From JAILZP01 sp037444185 (lineage in GTDB: Bacteria > Bacillota > Desulfotomaculia > Desulfotomaculales > Desulfocucumaceae), in contig JBBIMW010000021.1 of the NCBI GenBank assembly GCA_037444185.1, forward strand, positions 1 to 39,092: DNA of 39,092 nucleotides, given 5' to 3'. Below, piece by piece: positions 26,252-33,373 of the stretch. Each line of letters opens with the position of its first letter. Positions within the stretch are counted from its first letter, which is position 1. Made by a program: the position numbers and the translations under genes. A model generated the notes under the pieces. That model was not told the DNA's origin, made no database searches, and saw only the letters and a program-made list of their open reading frames with translations.

Positions 26252-27583
26252 TTAATACTTGGTCAGGTACTCCTCTATCTCCCACGGGTGCACCTGTATG
26301 CGGTATCTGTCCCACTCAATCCGCTTGGCCTCCAAATACCTTGCGCTGACGTGGGGCCCCAGGGCTTCCATTATCACCCGGTCCCCGGCCAATTCGGTCA
26401 ACGCCTCGTCCAGACTGCCGGGCAGGCTGTCGATTCCCATCTCGCGGCGTTCCTCCCGGGTCATTTCGTAAATATTCCTGTCGCAGGGAGGCGGGGGCTG
26501 AATTTTGTTTTTTATTCCGTCCAGCCCCGCCTTCAGGCAAACCGCCAGGGCCAGGTACGGATTGCAGGAAGGGTCCGGACTGCGCAGCTCGATGCGGGTG
26601 GACATACCCCTCTTGGCCGGCACCCTGATCAGTGGGCTCCTGTTCCGGTTGGACCAAGCCACATACACCGGCGCTTCATAGCCGGACACAAGCCTTTTGT
26701 AGGAGTTGACAATGGGGTTGGTGACAGCGGTGATGGCCCCGATGTGCTTCATAATCCCGCCGATATAATTCATCGCTATCTCGCTTAGCTGGGCGGGGCT
26801 GTCCGGGTTGTAGAAGGCATTGCTGCCGTTGTGCATCAGCGACTGGTTTAGGTGCATCCCCGACCCGGCAATGCCAAATATGGGTTTGGGCATAAAGGAA
26901 GCGTGCAGCCCGTGACGCTGAGCTATGGTCCGCACCACAAACTTGAAGGTGACCACTTTATCGGCAATATCCACCGCTTCCGAGTATTTAAAATCTATTT
27001 CATGCTGGCCCGGAGCCACCTCGTGGTGTGAGGCCTCAATTTCAAAATCCATCTGCTCCAGGGTCAAAACCATGTCCCTGCGGGCGTTTTCCCCCAGGTC
27101 CACGGGAGTGAGGTCGAAATACCCCGCCCGGTCGTGGGTGACGGTGGTGGGCCTGCCCTCACTGTCCACATGAAAAAGAAAAAATTCCGCTTCCGGTCCC
27201 ACCTGCATGGTATATCCCATATCCCTGGCTTCGGCGGTTACTTTCTTCAGCACATGGCGGGGGTCGCCTATGAACGGGGTGCCGTCGGGGTTGTAAATAT
27301 CGCAAATCAGCCTCGCCACAGCGCCGTCCCTCGGCTTCCACGGGAACACCACAAAGGTGGATGGATCGGGCCTCAAATACATGTCCGATTCCTCAATGCG
27401 GACAAAACCCTCGATGGACGACCCGTCGAACATGAGCTCCCCTTCCAGGGCCTTGTCCAGCTGCTCAACCGTAATAGCCACATTTTTCAGCACACCGAAA
27501 ATATCGGTGAACTGAAGCCGGATAAATTTGACCCCCAACTCCCTGGCCAAATTGCGCACATCGTCGCTTGTCAGTCGATCCAC
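26252..27583 (-). CDS. glnA: Glutamine synthetase type I, copy 1
   Basis: Makes glutamine from glutamate, ammonia and ATP. 443 residues, GSI-alpha length. The beta-grasp N-terminus has VKFIRLQFTDIFGVLKNVAI; then MFDGSSIEGFVRIEESDMYLRPD; active-site blocks VGPEAEFFLF, ASHHEVAPGQHEIDFKY (metal ligands), HGLHASFMPKPIFGIAGSGMHLNQSL (ATP/metal) and NRNRSPLIRVPAKRG; and RIELRSPDPSCNPYLA. The start is GTG at 27583, nine bases after AGAGGTG. A second copy of equal length lies directly upstream (27853-29186). gltB follows on the same strand, making a GS-GOGAT pair. Confidence 0.96.
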   Translation of the reverse strand: MDRLTSDDVRNLARELGVKFIRLQFTDIFGVLKNVAITVEQLDKALEGELMFDGSSIEGFVRIEESDMYLRPDPSTFVVFPWKPRDGAVARLICDIYNPDGTPFIGDPRHVLKKVTAEARDMGYTMQVGPEAEFFLFHVDSEGRPTTVTHDRAGYFDLTPVDLGENARRDMVLTLEQMDFEIEASHHEVAPGQHEIDFKYSEAVDIADKVVTFKFVVRTIAQRHGLHASFMPKPIFGIAGSGMHLNQSLMHNGSNAFYNPDSPAQLSEIAMNYIGGIMKHIGAITAVTNPIVNSYKRLVSGYEAPVYVAWSNRNRSPLIRVPAKRGMSTRIELRSPDPSCNPYLALAVCLKAGLDGIKNKIQPPPPCDRNIYEMTREERREMGIDSLPGSLDEALTELAGDRVIMEALGPHVSARYLEAKRIEWDRYRIQVHPWEIEEYLTKY

Positions 27584-27621
27584 AAATATTTACACCTCTC
27601 GCCCTACTGGTGGTCAGCATT

Positions 27622-27713
27622 AAAAAAAGGCCTGACCAGGCAGAAAGAACTGTACACGTTCCTGCCCCCGGCCTCATCGCCTTCTCGCAAGTGCGGTACC
27701 ACGCTGTACCACA
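27622..27713 (-). promoter_or_regulatory. ANTAR-type antiterminator/terminator leader of glnA1
   Basis: Minus strand. P1 (27692-27713) UGUGGUAC-[AGCGUG]-GUACCGCA, an 8-bp stem with one G-U pair and a hexaloop with A1 and G4. P2 (27670-27681) GGC-[GAUGAG]-GCC. The terminator (27622-27673) starts with GGCC, pairs with a distal GGCC and an inner GGCAG/CUGCC, and ends in seven T. P2 and the terminator share GCC. A candidate -10 (TATACT, 27738-27743) puts the transcript start just upstream. Confidence 0.8.
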
Positions 27714-27775
27714 GTATGTTTTAATTTATTATGCATAAGTATAGCACAACTTTTAAAAAAAGAAAGTGTTTTTGC

Positions 27776-27811
27776 AAAAAAACCCCGGCTGTATACTGGA
27801 CGCAGCCGGGG
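27776..27811 (-). terminator. Intrinsic terminator of glnA2
   Basis: Perfect 9-bp stem CCCCGGCTG ... CAGCCGGGG followed by seven T on the minus strand, about 40 bp after the glnA2 stop. It separates glnA2 from the glnA1 promoter. Confidence 0.92.
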
Positions 27812-27852
27812 TGAGGATGGATGGCGGTATAAATGGGTTTTGCAATGCCTTC

Positions 27853-29186
27853 TTAGAACTTGGCCAGATATTCTTCAACCTCCCATGGATGAACCTGGAC
27901 ACGGAAGGAATCCCACTCCTTGGTCTTGGCCTGTATGAACTTCTCATAGATATGGGGGCCCAGGGCCGACTTGATTACCTCATCGGCGGACAGTTCCTCC
28001 AGGGCCTCCTTGAGACTGGCGGGAAGGCTGGCGATACCCAGCTCCGCCCTTTCGGCCCCGGTCATATGATAAATGTTGCGGTCACAGGGCGGAGGGGGCT
28101 GGATACTGTTATTGATCCCGTCCAGGCCCGCCTTCAGAAATGCCGATATGGCCAGATAGGGATTGCAGGAAGGGTCGGGGTTCCTCAATTCCAGTCTAGT
28201 GGACATGCCCCTCTTGGCCGGAATACGGATCAGCGGGCTTCTGTTCCGGTTGGACCATGCAATGTAAACCGGGGCCTCATAACCGGGAACCAGCCGCTTG
28301 TACGAGTTGACAGTGGGGTTGGTGATTGCCGCAAAGGCCCGGGCATGCTTCATCAGACCGCCGATGTAGTATTTGGCCGTGTCACTCAGCCCGTCCGGGT
28401 CCGACCCGTCGTAGAAGGCATTTTCACCGTTTCTAAACAGAGACTGGTGGCAATGCATGCCGCTTCCGTTTATGCCGAAAACGGGCTTCGGCATAAAGGT
28501 GGCGTGGAGCCCGTGGCGCTGGGCTATGGTGCGCACCACAAATTTGAAGGTCATCACCTTGTCCGCCACATCCAGGGCGTCCGAATATTTAAAATCGATT
28601 TCGTGCTGACCGGGGGCCACCTCATGGTGGGAGGCCTCGATTTCAAACCCCATTTCCTCCAGGGTCAACACCATGGACCGGCGGGCGTTTTCCCCCATAT
28701 CCACCGGAGTAAGGTCGAAATAACCGGCATTGTCGTGGGTCTTCAATGTGGGCCGGCCGTTTTCATCCACCTGGAAGAGAAAAAATTCAGCCTCCGGCCC
28801 CACTTTCACGGTATACCCCATGGCCGACGCCTCCGCCAGCACTTTTTTCAGCGCATTGCGGGGGCAACCATCAAAGGGGGTTCCGTCGGGATTGTAAACA
28901 TCGCACATCAGTCTGGCCACTGCGCCTTCCCTGGGCCTCCAGGGAAACACCACGAATGTGTCCGGGTCCGGCCGTAAATACATGTCTGACTCCTCGATGC
29001 GCACGAATCCCTCGATGNNNNNNNNNNNNNNNNNNNCAATTCCCCGTCCAGCGCCTTCTCCAGCTGCTCCACGGTGATGGCGACGTTCTTCAGCACACCC
29101 AGAATATCGGTAAACTGCAGGCGCACAAACTTCACCTGGGCCTCCCTGGCCTTGTCCAGGATTTCGCTTTTCCTTTCCTTTTCCAC
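27853..29186 (-). CDS. glnA: Glutamine synthetase type I, copy 2 (contains an assembly gap)
   Basis: Second GSI, close to copy 1 along its whole length: ILGVLKNVAITVEQLEKALDGEL, IEGFVRIEESDMYLRPDPD, ASHHEVAPGQHEIDFKY, HGLHATFMPKPVFGINGSGMHCHQSL and PPPPCDRNIYHMTGAERAELG. The frame appears broken by 19 Ns at 29018-29036, exactly where copy 1 encodes MFDGSS. Copy 1 shows that 17 bases belong there; with 17 the gene is one frame of 443 codons, the same length as copy 1. The start is GTG at 29186, eight bases after GGAAGGTGG. Its leader carries a terminator only about 30 nt upstream. Confidence 0.92.
29018..29036. other. Assembly gap (19 N) inside glnA2
   Basis: A run of 19 undetermined bases. 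Alignment by eye with copy 1 of glnA predicts 17 bases encoding the MFDGSS segment. The N count is therefore an estimate and creates a false frameshift. Confidence 0.95.
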
Positions 29187-29218
29187 CTTGAATGCCACCT
29201 TCCATGATTTTTTTGAAT

Positions 29219-29304
29219 AAAGGCGCCCTCCACAGAAAGTGGACAGAAAACACTTTCTGTGGAGGGCGCCTTTGCCCGCTTTGACAATACCGCACCATAC
29301 CGTC
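29219..29304 (-). promoter_or_regulatory. ANTAR-type antiterminator/terminator leader of glnA2
   Basis: Minus strand. P1 (29283-29304) GACGGUAU-[GGUGCG]-GUAUUGUC, 8 bp with G-U pairs. P2 (29264-29277) GGGC-[AAAGGC]-GCCC. The terminator is a perfect 23-bp inverted repeat (arms 29219-29241 and 29251-29273, 9-nt loop) with a short TTTATT tail. The terminator arm begins inside the P2 loop, so forming P2 blocks it. The 23-bp stem is the strongest in the window. Confidence 0.8.
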
Positions 29305-29357
29305 TTATATTCAAAATCACCCTGAGTTACGGCCAAGCATGACAGCCGTACACAGCC

Positions 29358-29483
29358 GGAGGCTGTTCAAAAAGCTCCAGATGCAAGGCGCGGCAAGGGT
29401 TTGAGTGGAGGCGTACTTGGCGGTGCGTTGGAGCTAAAAAACCGTAGCCGCAACGCAGCAGATGGACTTTTTCAACAGCCTCC
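29358..29483. mobile_element. MITE-like element, 126 bp, with terminal inverted repeats
   Basis: Ends GGAGGCTGTTCAAAAAG (left) and, on the other strand, GGAGGCTGTTGAAAAAG (right). The similarity continues about 20 bp inward (CAGATGCAAGGCGCGGC against CATCTGCTGCGTTGCGGC). There is no coding capacity. The right end abuts the TAG stop of the ANTAR gene, and the element fills the space up to the glnA2 leader. Part of the left end recurs at 31981-32027. Confidence 0.7.
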
Positions 29484-30064
29484 TAGTTCTTGAGGTTTTG
29501 TGCCAATATCACCGCCTCCGCCACCTGGCGCATGGATATCCTCTTGTTCATACTCTGCCTCTGCATCCTGCGAAAAGCCTCGGCCTCCGAAAGGCCCATG
29601 GTTTCCATCAGAATTCCCTTGGCCCTCTCCAAAAGCTTCCTTGTCTCAAGAAGTTCTTTGAGCTCCTTGACCTTGGTCTCCAGCCTGACGATCTCGACGT
29701 AATTGGCCAGGGCCAGCTCTATGGCCGGCAACAGCCCCGCCTCGTCCACCGGCTTGATCAGCAGTGCTGAAACCCTGGCTTCCTTGGCCTTCTCCACCAT
29801 GGACTGCGAGTGCGCCGAGACCAGCACAATCACCGGGGCCAGCTTATCCTCGTGCAGTATTTTGGCCACCTCGAAGCCGTCCATCCCGGGGATCCCGGCA
29901 TCTATAATCACCAATTCCGGCTGCCGGGACCTTATCATCTTCAGGGCGCTGAGACCATCCCCGGTTTCCCCCACCACCCAATAGCCCAGCTTTGTAAGCA
30001 TTGACTTTAAATTTTTTCTCCAGCTGGAGTCGCCATCCACCAGAACTATCCTCTGCTCGGCCAT
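29483..30064 (-). CDS. ANTAR-domain response regulator 1 (RNA-binding antiterminator)
   Basis: 193 residues: receiver domain, coiled coil and C-terminal ANTAR domain, the AmiR/NasR/EutV architecture. Receiver: LVDGDSSWRKNL, phospho-acceptor Asp in LVIIDAGIPGMDG, Ser in VLVSAHS and Lys in LLIKPVDE, so it should be phosphorylatable. ANTAR: TRKLLERAKGILMETMGLSEAEAFRRMQRQSMNKRISMRQVAEAVIL, with the conserved Ala-Lys-Gly and aromatic/hydrophobic three-helix pattern. The ATG at 30064 has GGAGG eight bases upstream. Its own leader carries the dual-hairpin/terminator arrangement, so it probably controls itself as well as the adjacent GS/GOGAT genes. Confidence 0.95.
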   Translation of the reverse strand: MAEQRIVLVDGDSSWRKNLKSMLTKLGYWVVGETGDGLSALKMIRSRQPELVIIDAGIPGMDGFEVAKILHEDKLAPVIVLVSAHSQSMVEKAKEARVSALLIKPVDEAGLLPAIELALANYVEIVRLETKVKELKELLETRKLLERAKGILMETMGLSEAEAFRRMQRQSMNKRISMRQVAEAVILAQNLKN

Positions 30065-30090
30065 GGAGTGTGCCTCCGTAATCAGGATAA

Positions 30091-30226
30091 GAGAAAATGC
30101 CCTTCGCCGGGTTTTGAAAGACAAAACCCGAGAGGGCATCTTTGCCATATGTTTTCAGATACGTCATCGTACCCGTCTCATCAATTATGACGATTTAATT
30201 ATAACCTCACAGGTTCATTAATACAA
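30091..30226 (-). promoter_or_regulatory. SigA promoter and ANTAR-type attenuator of the ANTAR-1 gene
   Basis: Minus-strand promoter TTGTAT (30221-30226), 17-bp spacer, TATAAT (30198-30203). P1 (30157-30174) GGGUAC-[GAUGAC]-GUAUCU. P2 (30135-30146) GGC-[AAAGAU]-GCC. Terminator (30091-30139): AUGCCC...CGGGUUUUG-UCUUU-CAAAACCCG...GGGCAU followed by TTTTCTC. P2 shares AUGCC with the terminator. A further hairpin UCGUC-[AUAAUU]-GAUGA lies at the transcript start. Confidence 0.8.
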
Positions 30227-30239
30227 CAGTTTTTTATAC

Positions 30240-31820
30240 TCAGCCCAAAATCTGCTCAACCTCGTCGGCGTCGGCCTCCATCACGTACTTGATGCCGCTG
30301 ATCCCGGCGGCCTCCCTGGTCAGGGCCACAATGTCGTCCCTGGTAATATACTGCAGGCCGAACTTCCTGGCGCCGCACATAAACTGGCGCATCCCCTGGG
30401 CCAGGCGCTCAAAGTAAGAGTATACCCCGATGGCCCCCACCGGCAGCCGGTCGAAATCCTCCTGACCAAGTTTGTCCTTGAGCTCACTGGCGCCGATGAA
30501 TACTTGTTCCAGGGTCTCGCCGTACTTTTTGTACTCGTTGGGCACTTTTCCGGCCTTGACGGCCTCGCCCACGGTCTTGCCCACCATTGCCGCCGCCAGG
30601 GCGGACCGGGACATGCCGATACACTTGATGTATGGTGCGGCCAGGGCGAAGCCCTTGATAATATGGTCCTCCAAAGCCAGCCCGCCGGCTATGGCCACGG
30701 GAGGAACATAGGCGCCCCTGGCGGCCAGGCGGTCCAGATACTTGGCCAGCAGGGCCTGAATATAAACCGTCGGAATGCCCCACTCGTTCATCATCCTCCA
30801 CGGACTCATGCCGGTGCCGCCACCGGCGCCGTCCACGGTAAGCAGGTCAAGCCTGGCGTCAGAGGCGTATTTAACCGCCCTGGCCAGGTCGGCGGGACGA
30901 TATGCGCCGGTCTTCAGGAAAATGTACTTGGCGCCGTACTTCCTGAGATCCTCCACCCTCTTCATGAAGGATTCGTACTCCACCATGCCGACCCGGGAGT
31001 GGCGCTCGAACTCGTTGAAGGCGCCGGCTTTAAAAGCTTCCTGTACTTTTTGTTTTTCCGGGTCGGGCAGCACGATATAACCCCGGGACTTGAGCTGCAA
31101 GGCCCTTTCCAGGGTGTTCAGCTTAACTTCGCCGCCGATGTCCTTAGCCCCCTGGCCCCATTTCAGCTCAACAGCCTCCACCCCCAGTTTGTCGAGGGCG
31201 TACTCCTGGACACCCAGGGCGGTGTCCTCGACATTGGCCTGCACGGCTATAAAACCCTTGCCGTTGTACCAGTCCTGGAAGTCCCTGACCCGCCGGACAA
31301 GGTTCGGGGAATGGGTCACCCGGCCGTTTTTAATCTCAACATTGGGGTCCATGGCACAAATATTCTCGCCAATGGCGATGCCGCAGCCCGAGATGGCGGC
31401 GCCGGCGGCCAGGTGCGACCAGTTGTTTGCGGCTACATCGGTGGAACCCATGGCCGCCACCACGGCGGGAAAGTCCAGTTTGATTTCTCCATTGGCGCCC
31501 ACCGCCGAGGAAATATCCACCGCCGGGAAAATAGCCTTGTCGGAATCCGGCTCTATGCCCACGGCCCCGACCGCGGTGCCCATGATATTGAAATGGGAAT
31601 AGTCCACCGGGTAATCCTTTTCCGAAGCGGCGGTGATTTTTCCAAAGGGCTGCGGGTAAAGCACTTCCTTGCCGCGCACGGCGGACTTGCCCACCTCGCA
31701 CAGTCCCGGACATCCATCCAGACAGGTTACGCACATCCCGCTGTATGGACACTTGCTCTCACCGGTGCGGGCCCGGGTCAAAGTGGCTGCCGTGGCGTTG
31801 ATTCCTTTGCTAAAACTCAT
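30240..31820 (-). CDS. Stand-alone FMN-binding glutamate synthase-family protein (archaeal-type GltB core)
   Basis: 526 residues resembling only the FMN/Fe-S central domain of GltB, without the glutaminase and beta-helix domains. An N-terminal Cys-rich segment (CPYSGMCVTCLDGCPGLCE) precedes the barrel. Synthase-type motifs: VELKWGQGAKDIGGEVKL, LLTVDGAGGGTGMSPWRMMNEWGIPT (flavin/2-oxoglutarate site) and VPPVAIAGGLALEDHIIKGFALAA. Such proteins are annotated as ferredoxin-dependent or archaeal-type glutamate synthases; the true reaction is often unproven. Start: the ATG at 31820 is nine bases after AGGAGG, whereas an ATG at 31829 would touch it. A full GltBD is also present, so function may differ. 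Its leader is of ANTAR type. Confidence 0.88.
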   Translation of the reverse strand: MSFSKGINATAATLTRARTGESKCPYSGMCVTCLDGCPGLCEVGKSAVRGKEVLYPQPFGKITAASEKDYPVDYSHFNIMGTAVGAVGIEPDSDKAIFPAVDISSAVGANGEIKLDFPAVVAAMGSTDVAANNWSHLAAGAAISGCGIAIGENICAMDPNVEIKNGRVTHSPNLVRRVRDFQDWYNGKGFIAVQANVEDTALGVQEYALDKLGVEAVELKWGQGAKDIGGEVKLNTLERALQLKSRGYIVLPDPEKQKVQEAFKAGAFNEFERHSRVGMVEYESFMKRVEDLRKYGAKYIFLKTGAYRPADLARAVKYASDARLDLLTVDGAGGGTGMSPWRMMNEWGIPTVYIQALLAKYLDRLAARGAYVPPVAIAGGLALEDHIIKGFALAAPYIKCIGMSRSALAAAMVGKTVGEAVKAGKVPNEYKKYGETLEQVFIGASELKDKLGQEDFDRLPVGAIGVYSYFERLAQGMRQFMCGARKFGLQYITRDDIVALTREAAGISGIKYVMEADADEVEQILG

Positions 31821-31980
31821 CAGTTCCATCCTCCTAAAAAATACAGTAATTCCATCGGGGAAGCCTTTGTTTATCTGCCGGCCCCCGTTTTTCTCCGGAC
31901 AGCTGCTTAAAGGGTCAATCTGCTGTGCCGCGGCGGCGGCCTTTTCGCTCCGGCGCACCGCCGGCGCACTTTAACTCAAA

Positions 31981-32027
31981 GCCTTGCCGCGCCTTACATC
32001 CGCATCTTTTTGACAGCCTCCGGCTGC
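31981..32027. repeat. Partial copy of the MITE-like element
   Basis: About 47 bp (GCCTTGCCGCGCCTTACATC ... TTTTTGACAGCCTCCGGCTGC) match the reverse complement of the left end of the 29358-29483 element with a few changes. Only one end is present. It sits in the nearly 300-nt untranslated stretch between the glutamate synthase terminator and its start codon. Confidence 0.6.
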
Positions 32028-32115
32028 ACCTTTTTGACCATCTCTATACTTCCAGTCCTTCCCCCCTCCCGGTTAACAATACACACTCCCCAACCCGGAC
32101 CAGCCGGGACAACAT

Positions 32116-32222
32116 AAAAACAAAAAAGCCCCGCCCAGGCTTCCGCCGGAATGCCTGGGCAGGACATCGTCGCCCTGAAATCATCATATTCAGTAGTATA
32201 GCACCGGCTACGGCAAAATCAA
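32116..32222 (-). promoter_or_regulatory. SigA promoter and ANTAR-type attenuator of the FMN glutamate synthase gene
   Basis: Minus-strand promoter TTGATT (32217-32222), 16-bp spacer, TATACT (32195-32200). P2 (32160-32177) CAGGGC-[GACGAU]-GUCCUG, a 6-bp stem with the same loop as gltB. The terminator (32116-32165) is a 13-bp stem GUCCUGCCCAGGC/GCCUGGGCGGGGC, then TTTTTTGTTTTT. P2 and the terminator share GUCCUG. P1 (about 32175-32193, CUGAA...UUCAG) is weaker, and its hexaloop AUGAUG lacks G4. Confidence 0.75.
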
Positions 32223-32283
32223 TGCTTTTCAGGGAAATATACTGTATACCTGTTCTTTTTTACGATAAAATCATTCATTAAAA

Positions 32284-32868
32284 TCATTCTTTACCCTGTT
32301 GATAGTGCATTATTACATTCCTGGCCACCCTGACCAGGGGAACGCACCTGTCCATGCTGATTCTCTGTAGGTATTTATAGGCTTCCCTCTCCGGCACCTT
32401 CTTTTTTTCCATTAACAGCCCCTTGGCCATCTCTATTATTTTCCTGTTTGCCAGCTCCTGGCGCAAATCATTCAATTCCTTCTCCATCTTCATGGCCCGG
32501 TCGAAATTGGCCAGCGCCGATTCTATCACCGGCTGCACCATCCATGTCTGCAGCGGTTTCAACAGAATTCCATACACCCCCGGAAGACGGGCGAAGTCCT
32601 CTATTTCCCCATTGGTGTGGGGCATTATGGCCACCATCGGCGCCACCCTGTGTTCGTCAATTATCCCGGTCAGATCGATGCCCTCGCCTCCGGAAATATG
32701 CGGATCCACAACCACCACCCGGGGTTCGGCCTGGAAGATGACCTGCAGCGCACTCCTGGCGTCCGCAACCTCCCCCACCACCAGATAGTCGGCGTGACGG
32801 AGGGTCTCTTTCAAATGTCGTCGATAGGCCGCATCAGCATCCGCAATCACTATCCGGGTACCGAACAT
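32284..32868 (-). CDS. ANTAR-domain response regulator 2
   Basis: 194 residues: receiver-like domain, coiled coil and ANTAR (NRKIIEMAKGLLMEKKKVPEREAYKYLQRISMDRCVPLVRVARNVI). The receiver keeps an Asp in VVVVDPHISGGEG and Lys in ILLKPLQT but lacks the usual M-D-G after the Asp site, and no Ser/Thr is evident at the switch position (VAIMPHTNG), so phosphorylation is less certain than in ANTAR-1. The ATG at 32868 lies seven bases after AGAGGTG; the frame runs nine codons farther without a ribosome site. It lies just upstream of the glutamate synthase promoter. Two ANTAR proteins may form heterodimers or sense different inputs; that is inference. Confidence 0.92.
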   Translation of the reverse strand: MFGTRIVIADADAAYRRHLKETLRHADYLVVGEVADARSALQVIFQAEPRVVVVDPHISGGEGIDLTGIIDEHRVAPMVAIMPHTNGEIEDFARLPGVYGILLKPLQTWMVQPVIESALANFDRAMKMEKELNDLRQELANRKIIEMAKGLLMEKKKVPEREAYKYLQRISMDRCVPLVRVARNVIMHYQQGKE

Positions 32869-33159
32869 TCCGCCGCACCTCTGCAAATAACGCATAAACT
32901 AGACTAATTTTAACATGAGACTGCTTCCCGTCAAGCCCCGGACCGGAAACGAAAGACGGGGCTTCGCAATACCGAAGCCCCTCTTTGTTTACTGCATCCG
33001 GCGGGCAGTTTAACGTCATGCCCGGGACCGTCAAGAGCATCCTTCCTTGCAGTGCGCTACCTCCCGGAGCATCCATTGTTTCCTTATCATTAAACATCAC
33101 CTCCCGCGTTAATGCATTATCCTCTATATAATTCTACCACCCCCCGGGCCGGTGTTCAA
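32869..33159 (-). promoter_or_regulatory. Promoter and ~255-nt leader of ANTAR-2
   Basis: Promoter TTGAAC (33154-33159), exactly 17 bp, TAGAAT (33131-33136) on the minus strand. The leader has GGGAGGTG followed by a small frame starting with GTG/ATG at 33100/33097 that encodes nothing I recognise. It also has a perfect 9-bp hairpin GGGGCUUCG-GUAUUG-CGAAGCCCC (near 32957-32980) with a weak UCUUUC tail. It does not show the clear dual-hexaloop pattern of the other nitrogen leaders. Confidence 0.55.
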
Positions 33160-33170
33160 TTCCTTTGAAG

Positions 33171-33258
33171 AAAAAGCCCGCTTTAATACTTTAACGCGGC
33201 ACATGCTTTCCTTAACGATAAAAAAAGCCGATATGAGGGCCCCAGACCGCATACCGGC
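33171..33258 (-). terminator. Tandem intrinsic terminators after DUF3842
   Basis: First: GCCGGUAUG ... CAUAUCGGC with seven T (33220-33258). Second: GCCGC ... GCGGGC with five T (33171-33203). Another hairpin, CGGGCCG ... CGGCCCG (33361-33388), overlaps the DUF3842 stop. The 33259-33360 stretch holds no gene. Confidence 0.8.
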
Positions 33259-33373
33259 ATAAAAGAGGAGACTGACCGGCGCCGCCTTTTCATGGAAAAC
33301 GGCTCCGGATCCGGGAGGTTAAAAGCCCTGCCAAGGAAGCTTTCAACCGAAAGTTTATTACGGGCCGCAGTTC

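Noticed and set aside
27692..27713. GUGGUACCGCA in the glnA1 leader resembles the T-box antiterminator sequence (UGGNACCGC).
   Set aside because: The bases are fully used by an 8-bp hairpin with a hexaloop, and the likely transcript start is only about 20-30 nt upstream, leaving no room for a specifier domain. An ANTAR-type hairpin explains it better.
32957..32980. Hairpin with a GUAUUG hexaloop before ANTAR-2 as a sixth ANTAR target.
   Set aside because: The loop lacks G at position 4, no second hexaloop hairpin could be drawn and the T tract is weak.
32834..33100. An 88-codon frame in the ANTAR-2 leader with a good ribosome site.
   Set aside because: The sequence shows no recognisable protein features, spans a perfect terminator-like hairpin and runs into the ANTAR-2 gene. 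A short leader peptide is possible but not supported.
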